Origin: Gammaproteobacteria bacterium
GTDB taxonomy: Bacteria > Pseudomonadota > Gammaproteobacteria > UBA11654
Reading direction: 5' to 3'
Assembly: GCA_018672815.1 (NCBI GenBank)
Contig: JABHDX010000090.1
Span: 36,349 to 100,348 of the forward strand
DNA: 64,000 bases
Positions 26,901 to 36,498 of this stretch are shown here, one piece after another. The notes under the pieces are model-generated. The model had not been told where the DNA came from and ran no database searches. It saw nothing but the letters and a program-made list of their open reading frames with translations. Position numbers and translations under genes: made by a program. How positions within the stretch are numbered: the stretch's first letter is position 1; the number at the start of each line of letters is the position of its first letter.

Positions 26901-29123
26901 ATGAAATATTACATGATTAACATAGTCAAAATTATTAGCCTACTAGCTGCTATATGGCTCATAACACTATTTAGTTTTAGACTAATGAATAGTGATAAAG
27001 TTGCAGTCGTTGTTACTGATTGGGGTCAACCAGAAGGTTTCTCTGAAAGCTATTACCAAGGTATTGCGCAACGGAGTCGTATTGGAATCCAGGCCTTAAG
27101 AAAAAATCAAGAGTGCACAGAAAACTTTGTAGGTGAATACCCTTACCGTTCATCAATGGGCAGCTATCCACACGTTAGTTCCTTTTTAACTGAAGGGTTT
27201 GAAGAATATTATGATAATTCCGGTATGTATCGATTTGATAAAAACAAAGACCTCTATGTAAACGTCTTAGATGAAACTGTCACACTCACAAGAATGGATG
27301 CAGAACAATATGAAAAAATAAAAGTAACGGGTTCAGGTGATGGTTATGGGAGAAGGAATATTTTAACAGTAGACCCAAGAAATGGTGCTGATCCACTTCC
27401 TGATTATTATAAAATATTTGCTCCCAATGGTGTTCAAGATGTGAGGGAACAAGACGTTGTTTTTTATAGAAGGATTAATAAATTATTAGGGGCAGATAAA
27501 CAGACAACTGGAATGCATCCAATGACTAATTTTATGGAAGACTTCCTCACAGATTTTATGGATAACTATTTTGGCAATCGAGTCAAAATAAGATTTGGTA
27601 TGTATGAAAAAAATTCTGGTTACTCTGCAAGACATGATGATGTGGCCTGGGCTATGGCTAAATGGGGAGGCTTCAAGAACATGCTTCTAACTCGAGAAAC
27701 CACAGATCATAATTTCTATGCAAATCATTTTATGACAAGAAATAAAGTTGCCTATAAGTTGTGCAATTCTGGGTTAAAGAATCATGTTGATTTAAAACAG
27801 ATCAGACAGGTTGGAAGAACACCTGAATACAATCTTATGTTGATCCATAACATGGAGCGTTATTTAGAAAACTATTCTGATGGAGAAGAAATTTCTCTCA
27901 TTTATGCAACTTATGGATTGCCTTGGCCTGGAAGAGATCCCCAAGGTCCTCTGGGAGCACCTCACCCGTGGATCAAAGAGGTTTATCATGAAAATGCATT
28001 TAATAATTATCTCAGTTTTAAGCGGTATGTTGAGGCTTACTATGATGAGAAGAGTGGTGGCCGTTGGAATATCAATTTCAATCGATCGGATGGATTAGGT
28101 AGTCAAGATAGTCGAACAAATAGTCTGTATGGTTATTCAAGATTTCCAAGTACAATTTTTGGCCATCCCGATGATGATCTTCGTTTTGAAACAATTCGAG
28201 ATCAACTGGAACAGGCAATTAAAGTTGACGGCAAGAAGAATATAATCATTGTTCCTTCGCATTGGTATTATAACGGTCAAGATACTTCATTAAAAATCAG
28301 AGAACTCAATAGCTTGCCTCTGAATACAATAGAAGAAATGAATCAGGGTATATTTGATATTTCATGGTGTGAAAAATATGAAAATGATGGCTCATTAATA
28401 CAAATATTAGATCAAAAACACAATTGCCCCATTGACTATACAAAAGTTACTTTAATGGAAACATTCGATGAAGTGAGAGAAGAATTTAATATTGGATATG
28501 CTCAAAGAATTAGAGGTGGTATTGAACAATTTGGCCTGCTTCCAGATTTAGGTATTGAGATACTAACTTCGGGTCCTATTTCCTATATAGATGGTGGGGT
28601 AATTGAGGTTAAAAATGGTGATTTAAAAGGTGCAAAACTACTTGTAAGAAAAGATCCCAACCCAGGAGCACCAGAATCTTATACATATGAATTGAGCTAT
28701 AGACATGAAAATTCAAGAGACCCTAATACCAATTCTACAGCTATTAGGCCGTTTAATGAATTCAAAACGTATGATGATCATTTAATCAGTGCATGGTTTG
28801 ATTTCAACGCAATGATAGGAACTCAAAAGAAAAGTCAGCCACAAAAAGATATGCCCAAATTAGTCAATGCCATTTCAGACTCTATTTATTTTGGTCCATA
28901 TAGAACATTATTCAATTCACCAGCTACTATTACTATACCAATTGATATCATTGCTATTGAGAACTCCAATGACATACAAGCTTACATCTTCAATGATCTC
29001 TCACAATCATTTGATCCAATATTTACTCCACCAGGAGGTGGTGAAATTACAATTGATTTTGATACTAAAACTGCAAGCTTCGATACTCAAGTTCTTGGTA
29101 TTTTTACTATAGGTATTAAATAA
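26901..29123 (+). CDS. membrane-anchored protein with ferrochelatase-like segments
   Basis: 740-residue protein with one N-terminal transmembrane anchor (about residues 5-27), then VAVVVTDWGQPEGF. Near residue 330, SLIYATYGLPWPG resembles the ferrochelatase S-A-H-G-L-P strand, and later IIIVPSHWYYNGQDTSLKIREL resembles the second catalytic strand (P-I-G-F-V-S-D-H-x-E-T). The final 150 residues look like a beta-rich appended domain. It may belong to the same broad superfamily as the lipoprotein at 9123-10916. No haem-pathway neighbours. Function unknown; the fold call is by short motif resemblance. Confidence 0.55.
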   Translation: MKYYMINIVKIISLLAAIWLITLFSFRLMNSDKVAVVVTDWGQPEGFSESYYQGIAQRSRIGIQALRKNQECTENFVGEYPYRSSMGSYPHVSSFLTEGFEEYYDNSGMYRFDKNKDLYVNVLDETVTLTRMDAEQYEKIKVTGSGDGYGRRNILTVDPRNGADPLPDYYKIFAPNGVQDVREQDVVFYRRINKLLGADKQTTGMHPMTNFMEDFLTDFMDNYFGNRVKIRFGMYEKNSGYSARHDDVAWAMAKWGGFKNMLLTRETTDHNFYANHFMTRNKVAYKLCNSGLKNHVDLKQIRQVGRTPEYNLMLIHNMERYLENYSDGEEISLIYATYGLPWPGRDPQGPLGAPHPWIKEVYHENAFNNYLSFKRYVEAYYDEKSGGRWNINFNRSDGLGSQDSRTNSLYGYSRFPSTIFGHPDDDLRFETIRDQLEQAIKVDGKKNIIIVPSHWYYNGQDTSLKIRELNSLPLNTIEEMNQGIFDISWCEKYENDGSLIQILDQKHNCPIDYTKVTLMETFDEVREEFNIGYAQRIRGGIEQFGLLPDLGIEILTSGPISYIDGGVIEVKNGDLKGAKLLVRKDPNPGAPESYTYELSYRHENSRDPNTNSTAIRPFNEFKTYDDHLISAWFDFNAMIGTQKKSQPQKDMPKLVNAISDSIYFGPYRTLFNSPATITIPIDIIAIENSNDIQAYIFNDLSQSFDPIFTPPGGGEITIDFDTKTASFDTQVLGIFTIGIK

Positions 29124-29154
29124 TAAAGAACGCTTGAATTAAAGACTATCTAGA

Positions 29155-29191
29155 TAAAGAAAAAGGGATGAGTTAAGAAATAACCCATCCC
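29155..29191 (-). terminator. rho-independent terminator of the TonB receptor gene
   Basis: Read on the minus strand, GGGATG/CATCCC plus an inner GTTA/TAAC stem closes a 5-nt loop and is followed by TTTTTCTTT. It lies 30 nt beyond the receptor stop codon. A smaller hairpin CCGTT-ACAC-AACGG is at 29195-29208. Confidence 0.75.
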
Positions 29192-29221
29192 TATCCGTTA
29201 CACAACGGGGAATCTAATTAC

Positions 29222-31888
29222 TTAGAATTTGTAACTGGCTCTAATACCTATAGTTCTTTTATCAGCAAGAGCGATTGATACTATCCTCATACCAGCAGCA
29301 TTAGTTGCTCCGTCTCCGAAACCACCAGTGATACCTGATAGATCATATAATTGCTGAAGACCTTTAGGTTGATTGTCGTTAAAGCAATTTGTGCAATATG
29401 CTTCTATTCTATATGTATCAGTATCAATTCCGCCTCTTAGGTTGAATTTTGATCCTGATCCTGTGAAAGCATGCATTGCATTGGATGCATACATGTTACC
29501 AGTATAGATATAATCCATTCTAGCGAACATTTCTCTATCTGCTGAAACTTCTTTAGAGTAATTAGCTGATAAGCTTCCGCTATTTTTAGGATATCTAGAG
29601 AACATATTTCCTTTTACTTTATTACGATCGCCATCCAAGTCAAAGGTATCTGCACTTTGGAATCCTTCTCCAATCTCACTGTCATTGATTGCGTAGGTGA
29701 AATCCAATGACCATAGATCATTCAATATCACAGTACCATCAATCTCTATTCCATTAAGACTAGCCTCACCACCTTGTGAAGTAATATTTCCTGATAGTAT
29801 TGCTTGATTACCATCATCACCAGTATAGGTAGGACTAAAGAATGGAGTATGTACATTAGTCAGATCAGTATCGTAAAGAGCTACAGAGATGAAACCTCTA
29901 CCATCAAGGATGGTTTTCTTGATTCCAAACTCAAGATTTTCAGATACTTCTTCATCCACTTCTACAGTTGCACCACCTGTTTGAACAGCAATTTCAGCTT
30001 GCTGTGAAGCACTCAAAGTAGCTAAAGATGGGTTAAATGTACCTGGTAAAGATCCTTCAGAATAACTGAAATACATAGTTGTATCTTCATTAGGCTTATA
30101 ATCCAGAATGATTCTAGGTAGTGTTCTTGAGAACTCACCATTTTGACCAGCTGTTACAGCTCCTAATGTTTTAGGAAAACCTCCAGTATAAGCACCAACA
30201 CCGCCTGAAGTAATATCATCATCTTGACGACGTATATCAACACTTACTGTTAGGTTATCTGTAATGTCTGCTTCAATAGCAGCATAGAAAGCACTATTAT
30301 CAATTGAGTCCCACTTCATATCATTGTTATTTGAAGTAGTATCGCCATAAGCACCACAAGCATTACTTCCTGCTAAACCAGCACCAGAGAAAGGCCAGTA
30401 AGGGTTATAACAAACTGGCATATCGCCAGCTGCTTGTCTTGCAGCATTGTCTTCAGATGAAGGATAATAAACAATCAGATTACCGATTACTTGAGTAAAC
30501 CATTCCATATCTAATTGTGAATAACCAACCATCCATCTAACACTTTGATCATCAGAGGAGCTTAAACGAAATTCAATAGAATCATCTTCCATTGAGTTCA
30601 TTCTTAGATCGAATGCATCGGCTGGATGGTTTGCACCAAATCCACCAAATACACCACCACCCTGTCCGATCAAGTGAAGACCTTCGGTGACTCTTCTATC
30701 TGTGTCATTATGAGTTGAATAAGCATTTTCATGCTGAGCTGAAACGATATTAAGATTCATACCATTGTCAAAATTAACATCAACAACAATACTCAGTTCT
30801 TCTGCTTCTCTCTCAAGACCAAAATGATCCGGTACCATAAAATCAGGCACTGGTCTTAGGCCATTAGCAATAGGAAAACGACTTCCGTCAATTCTTGTAC
30901 TCAACAAAGAAAGCGCTCTTGGTGACCCTGTGTCTTGTCCAATTGTTCTAGGAACAGGAACTTGACCACAAATTGTTGAATGTGGGACATTGGTTGCAGG
31001 ATTAAAATTGAATGCTGCTGCTGCTTGTACTTGTACAGGATCCCATCTTTCAACAAGCCCTCCTGGTTCACAGTTATGAGTTCCACTTCTGTAATCATAC
31101 GCTGTTGCCGCATCTGGACCATCGCTGTCTTCCCATGTGTGATATCTTAGTTTAACTTTAAATTTATCAGAAGGATTAAACACGAGTGTTAAAGACGTAT
31201 CATCGGTTGATTGTGCTCCAAGTTTTTGTCCAGGAACATTTGAATTATCATACATACCATCAGTATCATATGTGCTAACAGATAAGCGATATCCAAGACT
31301 TTCACCGAGTGGGCCATCTAAAACTACTCCAGTTCTTTGAGTACCATGTTGAGCAGCCTCTACATTAATTCTTCCAGAGAATTCATCGCCTGGATCACTA
31401 GTGACAATGTTGATTGCACCAGTATAGGTAGAACGACCAAAGTGAGCTCCTTGAGGACCTCTTAATACTTCTATTCGCTCAATGCCATCCATTGAACCAA
31501 ATTCTGCGCCAACAGTAGCTGCGCCATCAATAAACATTGCTGATGCTTGTCTTGTTGGAATATCTGTTCGAGGATTCATTCCTCTAAAGATTAGTCTTTT
31601 ATGTGATCTGGAGTTTTTTCCTACATTATTATCTGAAAAGAAAAATCCAGGTGAGTATGCAACAACATCTGAAAGCTGATTAATTCCTCTTGCTTCAATC
31701 TGCTCTGCAGTAATTGCTGATATTGTATATGGTGCATCTGCTAAAGACTCTTCTCTTTGCCTAGCAGTGACCGTTATTTCTTCAATTGATATACCATCTT
31801 GTGCAACAGCAACATTATTTGCCATTCCAAAGATAATAACAATTGAAATGATCGATGAAATCGACCTAGTAAACGTAAATTTTCTCAT
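29222..31888 (-). CDS. TonB-dependent outer-membrane receptor
   Basis: 888-residue receptor for energised uptake of a large or scarce ligand. The start is the ATG at 31888, preceded by GGGGAGAAAC. Seen: a signal peptide ending near V-A-V-A-Q, a TonB box (IEEITVTARQREESL), a plug domain with IERIEVLRGPQGAHFGRSTYTGAINIVT, then a beta-barrel ending TIGIRASYKF. The ligand is unknown. It lacks the sequence context of siderophore or B12 systems and faces an exported FAD oxidase across two copies of the island operator, so an organic substrate of the island is likely. Confidence 0.94.
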   Translation of the reverse strand: MRKFTFTRSISSIISIVIIFGMANNVAVAQDGISIEEITVTARQREESLADAPYTISAITAEQIEARGINQLSDVVAYSPGFFFSDNNVGKNSRSHKRLIFRGMNPRTDIPTRQASAMFIDGAATVGAEFGSMDGIERIEVLRGPQGAHFGRSTYTGAINIVTSDPGDEFSGRINVEAAQHGTQRTGVVLDGPLGESLGYRLSVSTYDTDGMYDNSNVPGQKLGAQSTDDTSLTLVFNPSDKFKVKLRYHTWEDSDGPDAATAYDYRSGTHNCEPGGLVERWDPVQVQAAAAFNFNPATNVPHSTICGQVPVPRTIGQDTGSPRALSLLSTRIDGSRFPIANGLRPVPDFMVPDHFGLEREAEELSIVVDVNFDNGMNLNIVSAQHENAYSTHNDTDRRVTEGLHLIGQGGGVFGGFGANHPADAFDLRMNSMEDDSIEFRLSSSDDQSVRWMVGYSQLDMEWFTQVIGNLIVYYPSSEDNAARQAAGDMPVCYNPYWPFSGAGLAGSNACGAYGDTTSNNNDMKWDSIDNSAFYAAIEADITDNLTVSVDIRRQDDDITSGGVGAYTGGFPKTLGAVTAGQNGEFSRTLPRIILDYKPNEDTTMYFSYSEGSLPGTFNPSLATLSASQQAEIAVQTGGATVEVDEEVSENLEFGIKKTILDGRGFISVALYDTDLTNVHTPFFSPTYTGDDGNQAILSGNITSQGGEASLNGIEIDGTVILNDLWSLDFTYAINDSEIGEGFQSADTFDLDGDRNKVKGNMFSRYPKNSGSLSANYSKEVSADREMFARMDYIYTGNMYASNAMHAFTGSGSKFNLRGGIDTDTYRIEAYCTNCFNDNQPKGLQQLYDLSGITGGFGDGATNAAGMRIVSIALADKRTIGIRASYKF

Positions 31889-31932
31889 GTTTCTCCCCAT
31901 AAATAAGATAAATTTTATAATCAATACGACAT

Positions 31933-31952
31933 TATTTATCGATTGATTAACA
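31933..31952. promoter_or_regulatory. island operator copy 2
   Basis: TATTTATCGATTGATTAACA, 16/20 to the perfect copy, with both half-sites recognisable (TTTATC and GATTAA, 4-nt spacer). It lies 44 nt upstream of the TonB receptor start. Confidence 0.65.
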
Positions 31953-31985
31953 GAATATAGATCAAATCGAACATAAAAACAAACT

Positions 31986-32005
31986 TATTTATCATTTGAT
32001 TAATA
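31986..32005. promoter_or_regulatory. island operator copy 3
   Basis: TATTTATCATTTGATTAATA, 19/20 to the perfect copy. The 27 bases 31984-32010 are identical to 42729-42755 upstream of the second FAD oxidase gene. Confidence 0.85.
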
Positions 32006-32030
32006 AGAAAAATGAATTAGAATCTATAAT

Positions 32031-32044
32031 CTGATATAGATCAA
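32031..32044. promoter_or_regulatory. weak FNR-like box
   Basis: CTGATATAGATCAA matches TTGAT-N4-ATCAA at 9 of 10 defined bases. A half-site of the same form (ATATAGATCAA) is at 31956-31966. It lies between the TonB receptor and the first FAD oxidase. It may be chance. Confidence 0.3.
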
Positions 32045-32149
32045 TTTAATACTCAACACACTTTATTATATTGATTAGCATTAAAAAATTAATAATCAAA
32101 CTGTATTTTGAAACATAAAAGACTAATATAACCAAAGAGAAATCAAACA

Positions 32150-33625
32150 ATGAAAAGAAGAGAATTTATAAAAAATAGTGCTGTTCTAACTGCTGCATCC
32201 TATTTACCTATTGCTAAATCAGAAATTTATAACCTTCCTGCGATCTCCTTGAGTGGTGATGAAATTACTCTAGATAAAGTGGACATTCTTGACTTTATGT
32301 CCAGCTTTCAAGGCAGTGTAATATCGGAAAATCATTACGATTATGAAAAAGCGAGACGCGTTTGGAATGGTGTTTGGGATAAAAAACCAGCATTAATTGC
32401 ATATTGCGAAAGTGTTGAAGATATACAAAAAGCTGTTAATTTCTCAAGAGAGCAGAACCTATTGACAGCTGTAAGGAGCGGTGGCCATAGTATATCAGGG
32501 AAATCAACCTGTGATGGAGGGATCATTATCGATCTTTCAAGAATGAGAAAAACTGGTGTGGATTTACAAAGAAAAATAGCGACACTTGAGCCGGGTTGCA
32601 CTTTGTATGATTTGGATTCAAAAACACTGCCTTATGGATATGTTGTTCCTGCCGGAGTTGTTTCTCATACTGGAGTTGCTGGCTTAACTCTTGGTGGAGG
32701 TATAGGTTCTCTCATGAGAATGTATGGACTGACAATAGATAATTTAAGAAGTGTAGATATTATCACGGCAGATGGCGTCATGAGAAAAGCGAGTGCGGAT
32801 GAAAATCCAGATCTTTTTTGGGCAGTGAGAGGTGGTGGTGGTAACTTTGGTGTTGTGACTTCATTTGAATACAATCTTCGACCTCTTCCAAATGGGGAAA
32901 TTATCGTAGGTGTTAATCTTTATGATCAAAAATATGCAAAAGATATTTGGGATTTCTATTATGATTACACTGAAGATATGGATACGGAAATTATGCTTAA
33001 TGCGGGGATGTGGAATGTTGCTGCAGATGAAGGCTACTTTTTCCTAGGTGCCTTGTATCTAGGAGATGAAAGCAAAGCTGAAAAAGCCCTTAAAACGATT
33101 AGAAGTTTTGGAAACCCAATTTCAGATGATATATCAAAGAAAAAATTCAGTGATCATCAACAAATTGCTGATAAAAGAAATGCCCATTATAGAAGTTATT
33201 ACATTAAAGGCAGACATATTGATGAATACAACCCAAAGTTAACAGATGAACTCATGGAAGGTTGGGGTTATCAAGAAGGTCGTTTCGATACAATGAGAGT
33301 GGTTCGCTTCGGTGGCGCTATTTCAGACGTTGCTGAAGGTGATACAGCTTGGGTTGGAAGAAATGCTAAATGGGACATTGAAGTCGGTGGACATTGGGCT
33401 GATAAAGAAAAAAATGAGGCTTATACAAAATGGGGAAGAGATTACTGGAAAGCCCTCTCTCCGTATTGTGCTGATAGAATATACATCAATGAACTAATGG
33501 ATGAAGATCAGCAATTTGTTGCCACCAGTTACGGTCAAAATTATGGAAGACTAGTGAAAGTTAAGAATAAATATGATCCAAAAAATCTTTTTAGGCTCAA
33601 TGGCAACATAAAACCTAGTGTTTGA
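32150..33625 (+). CDS. exported FAD oxidase (BBE/6-hydroxynicotine oxidase-like)
   Basis: 491-residue secreted flavoenzyme. N-terminal MKRREFIKNSAV is Tat-like. The PCMH domain shows AVRSGGHSISGKSTC, whose His is the covalent FAD site, EPGCTLYDLD, then VSHTGVAGLTLGGGIG where the second (cysteinyl) FAD link of bicovalent oxidases is absent. A C-terminal berberine-bridge segment ends YDPKNLFRLNGNIKP. Paralogue of 42808-44298. Likely oxidises an alcohol, sugar or amine in the periplasm. First gene of a set with a membrane protein and a UbiD-family decarboxylase. Confidence 0.85.
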   Translation: MKRREFIKNSAVLTAASYLPIAKSEIYNLPAISLSGDEITLDKVDILDFMSSFQGSVISENHYDYEKARRVWNGVWDKKPALIAYCESVEDIQKAVNFSREQNLLTAVRSGGHSISGKSTCDGGIIIDLSRMRKTGVDLQRKIATLEPGCTLYDLDSKTLPYGYVVPAGVVSHTGVAGLTLGGGIGSLMRMYGLTIDNLRSVDIITADGVMRKASADENPDLFWAVRGGGGNFGVVTSFEYNLRPLPNGEIIVGVNLYDQKYAKDIWDFYYDYTEDMDTEIMLNAGMWNVAADEGYFFLGALYLGDESKAEKALKTIRSFGNPISDDISKKKFSDHQQIADKRNAHYRSYYIKGRHIDEYNPKLTDELMEGWGYQEGRFDTMRVVRFGGAISDVAEGDTAWVGRNAKWDIEVGGHWADKEKNEAYTKWGRDYWKALSPYCADRIYINELMDEDQQFVATSYGQNYGRLVKVKNKYDPKNLFRLNGNIKPSV

Positions 33626-33667
33626 GAATAATCATCAGTCTCATGGGTTTTCTTTGATAGATTATTA

Positions 33668-34342
33668 GTGAGTATCCAATTTCACAATCTAATGGCGTTT
33701 TTTCATGTCTGTTTATTTGTCTATGCGATTGGTGGAGACATAGCAGTTTATTATATTGGCAACTATCTCACCAAGGATGAATTAAGCTTAGAAGAAAGAC
33801 TTCGAGTCAGATCGATGCGTTTTATCGTTGACATGTCTGCCAGAACTAGCTTGGTTCTTCTCTTACCAATTGGCTTTACCTTGGCTACATCATGGGGCTC
33901 ATCAATTAGAGGATCATTGCTTGCCATAATTTGGGTTTTTTGCATAGCCTGGTTGATTCTTGTCTGGATGGTTCATTTTAAAAAAGGAACATCGCTAGGA
34001 GAATTACTAAGAAAAATAGATCTTATCATCCGTTACCTCATTGCTTCAATCCTTGCTTGTTTGGGAACTTATACTTTATCCACAAATAATATAATTGTTT
34101 CAGATTGGCTATCGCTAAAAATTATTTTATTCGGTGCAATTTTATTCAACGGCATCTGGATTAGAAGCATTGTTGGAAAAATGGCTGCCTCTATAGAACG
34201 TGCAAAAAATAGTAACCATGAAATAAAAGAACGTGGTGAAAATGAAATCAAGAATCATCAGTCTTTATTAAATAAAGCAGCATTACTGATATGGTTGCTT
34301 GTCATTATGATGGCTTTTTTAGGCGAGGTTAAACCTTTTTGA
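33668..34342 (+). CDS. integral membrane protein, unknown
   Basis: 224-residue protein with five or six hydrophobic segments (about 8-25, 58-78, 83-103, 122-142, 148-165, 200-218) and a charged loop near residues 170-195. It starts at GTG, and I see no clear ribosome site. It resembles small multi-pass DUF2269-type proteins only in shape; I do not recognise the family. It sits between the FAD oxidase and UbiD-type genes and may anchor or pass electrons for them; this is inference. Confidence 0.6.
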   Translation: MSIQFHNLMAFFHVCLFVYAIGGDIAVYYIGNYLTKDELSLEERLRVRSMRFIVDMSARTSLVLLLPIGFTLATSWGSSIRGSLLAIIWVFCIAWLILVWMVHFKKGTSLGELLRKIDLIIRYLIASILACLGTYTLSTNNIIVSDWLSLKIILFGAILFNGIWIRSIVGKMAASIERAKNSNHEIKERGENEIKNHQSLLNKAALLIWLLVIMMAFLGEVKPF

Positions 34343-34375
34343 TAAGATAATGACTGAATTAAATCTTATATTTTT

Positions 34376-35848
34376 ATGAAAGATAACTACCTAGGTCCAT
34401 ACAAATCATTCAGAGATTATCTTAGTGCTCTGGAACACTTCAACTACATTGAACACGTAGATATGATCGATCAAGATGCTTATGAGGCAACTGCTCTAGT
34501 CTATAAAATAATGGATAATAGGAAAGTATATGAAGCGCCTGCCTTATTCTTTGATCAGATACAGTCAAAAGGGAAACAATTCAAACATTCATTAGTCGGA
34601 AACCTCTATGGTAAATGGGACTTTGAATCAATTGCATTAGGTATCATGCCAGTCAAAGGCTCACCACAACAAAGCTACAAAAATGCATTAGAAAAATTAG
34701 ATAATCATATCAGTCATAATGATAAATGGGAGGCTATAGAGCCCATTGAAATAAAAGCGTCAAAAGCACCCTGCAAAGAAATAAAAATTTTAGGTGATGA
34801 CATCAATTTACATAATTTTCCCTTTATCCAAACAAACCCAGCTGATGGAGGTTGTTATATCAATATGGGTAATGTGATTTTAAAAGATAAGGATCTAGGA
34901 AGAAATATTGGAACCTATCGATGCCAAATAAAAAATTCAAAAAAAATTAGTCTCAATCCACAAGTAAATCAAGATGGGTGGAGATTTCTAATGAATATGA
35001 AAGAAAGAGGAGAAAAGACTGCTGATGTAGCTATTGTTCTGGGTACTGATCCAATTACATTTTCACTGAGTGGATCAAAGGTAGCTCAGTATGGGGAAGA
35101 TGAGCTTGGTATTGCGGGAGGAATTATTGGTGAGGCCATTGAGGTAGTGAAATGCGAAAATAATGATATTTTAGTGCCAGCTAATGTTGAAATGGTTATC
35201 GAGGGAACAATACCTCTGGATAAAATGGAAGAGGAAGGCCCTTTTGGTGAAATGTATGGGTATATAGGTGAGAAAAAAGAGGAAAACTTTTATATGGATG
35301 TTTTAGCTATCACGCATCGAGAAAAACCTATCTTCTCTAATCAATTTACGGGAATTACACGTGGTTGTCTTACCGCTCCTATTGAAGCAGCTCTTAATCG
35401 AAAATATAAGAAACAATTTGAAAGTTTTATGGGACTTCATTACCCACTAGAAATACCAGGATTCTGTTTTGTAAACCTTGAATCCTCTTCTTTTGATGAA
35501 TCCATGTCCATTGGTACTGAAATCTCAAAATCACTTAAAATTGCAAAAATAACTGTGCTTCTTGATTCAGAAGTCGATATTCATAATCTGCATGATGTTC
35601 TCCATGCTATAGGTTCGAGATGGCAGCCTTTCTCATCAAGTGAGATTATTGAAAAAGCTAATGCATTATCTGGTGACCCTAGTTCCACTGAACGAGGTAA
35701 GGGTAGCCGAATAGTTATCAATGCAATGAAAAATTCAAATCAAATTCAAACCAATTTAGAATTTGCTAAAACAAACCGAGAATGTCTTGAGGCTGAGTTT
35801 CCTGATGTGTTTGATCAAATTAATACTAAATTCAAAGATTTGATTTAG
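34376..35848 (+). CDS. UbiD-family decarboxylase
   Basis: 490-residue prenylated-FMN decarboxylase of the UbiD superfamily, which acts reversibly on aromatic or alpha,beta-unsaturated acids. Seen: the prFMN-binding NIGTYRCQ segment, the catalytic glutamate block EEEGPFGEMYGYIGE, and the late RGKGSRIVINA. A partner UbiX flavin prenyltransferase is not in the window. In this setting it is more likely catabolic than ubiquinone-related. Its stop overlaps the convergent cytochrome gene by 4 nt. Confidence 0.88.
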   Translation: MKDNYLGPYKSFRDYLSALEHFNYIEHVDMIDQDAYEATALVYKIMDNRKVYEAPALFFDQIQSKGKQFKHSLVGNLYGKWDFESIALGIMPVKGSPQQSYKNALEKLDNHISHNDKWEAIEPIEIKASKAPCKEIKILGDDINLHNFPFIQTNPADGGCYINMGNVILKDKDLGRNIGTYRCQIKNSKKISLNPQVNQDGWRFLMNMKERGEKTADVAIVLGTDPITFSLSGSKVAQYGEDELGIAGGIIGEAIEVVKCENNDILVPANVEMVIEGTIPLDKMEEEGPFGEMYGYIGEKKEENFYMDVLAITHREKPIFSNQFTGITRGCLTAPIEAALNRKYKKQFESFMGLHYPLEIPGFCFVNLESSSFDESMSIGTEISKSLKIAKITVLLDSEVDIHNLHDVLHAIGSRWQPFSSSEIIEKANALSGDPSSTERGKGSRIVINAMKNSNQIQTNLEFAKTNRECLEAEFPDVFDQINTKFKDLI

Positions 35849-36498
35849 TTGTTTTCATCTGCATTATGATTTTGAGAAGAGAATTCTTCCTCAGAGATAT
35901 ATGCCACAACATCTTTTAATATTTCTTCATTGAACATTTTAGCGGTCTCCATCATTTGCCTACCAAATAAATCCTCAGTATGACCACCTCTGATTTCATT
36001 TTTAAAATTAAGCAGTTGATTCAATAAATACCAATCGTTAAGCCCACTTAATTTTGGAGCACCAATATCCATATCTCCTTCTGCAAACTCTCCATGACAA
36101 GAAATACAATGCTGATATACAAATTCACCTCTTTCCGTGTTTCCAGTAACAGTTTTTTTCAGATTGGAATTGGAGTTCTTTACGATATATTTTGCTACTT
36201 TTTTGATGTCTTCATTCGACAAACTAATGGTGGACATTATCATTTGTTTTCCAAAAACATCATTGGGATGACTGCCTCGGATACCACTTTTGAAATTCTC
36301 CAATTGTCTCTCCAGATATAACTCACTTAAATCCGCTAAAGAAGGAGCATTTAGAATCTGATTGCCTTGAAAACCTTTGCCATGACAAGCCAAACAGGTT
36401 GCAACTTTTTCTTCAATAGTCTCAACATTTTTACTGTAGATATCTGTTATGAAAAACAGACATAAAATAAGATTGAAGTACTTTAAAAACATTCTCAA
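35845..36498 (-). CDS. dihaem cytochrome c (c4-like)
   Basis: 217-residue periplasmic cytochrome with a signal peptide and two haem motifs, CLACH (near residue 34) and CISCH (near residue 131), each in a similar half followed by a Q-M Met-ligand segment (GKQMIMST, GRQMMETA). The duplicated layout is that of cytochrome c4. Last gene of a three-gene operon with 4-nt overlaps. It could accept electrons from the exported flavoenzymes or donate to a terminal reductase such as NirK; neither is proven. Confidence 0.88.
   Translation of the reverse strand: MRMFLKYFNLILCLFFITDIYSKNVETIEEKVATCLACHGKGFQGNQILNAPSLADLSELYLERQLENFKSGIRGSHPNDVFGKQMIMSTISLSNEDIKKVAKYIVKNSNSNLKKTVTGNTERGEFVYQHCISCHGEFAEGDMDIGAPKLSGLNDWYLLNQLLNFKNEIRGGHTEDLFGRQMMETAKMFNEEILKDVVAYISEEEFSSQNHNADENN

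Noticed and set aside
31889..32149. Possible small gene or riboswitch in the longest intergenic region
   Set aside because: No open frame with a ribosome site and no stable structured RNA were seen; the space is explained by two operators and promoter-like TATAAT (32025).
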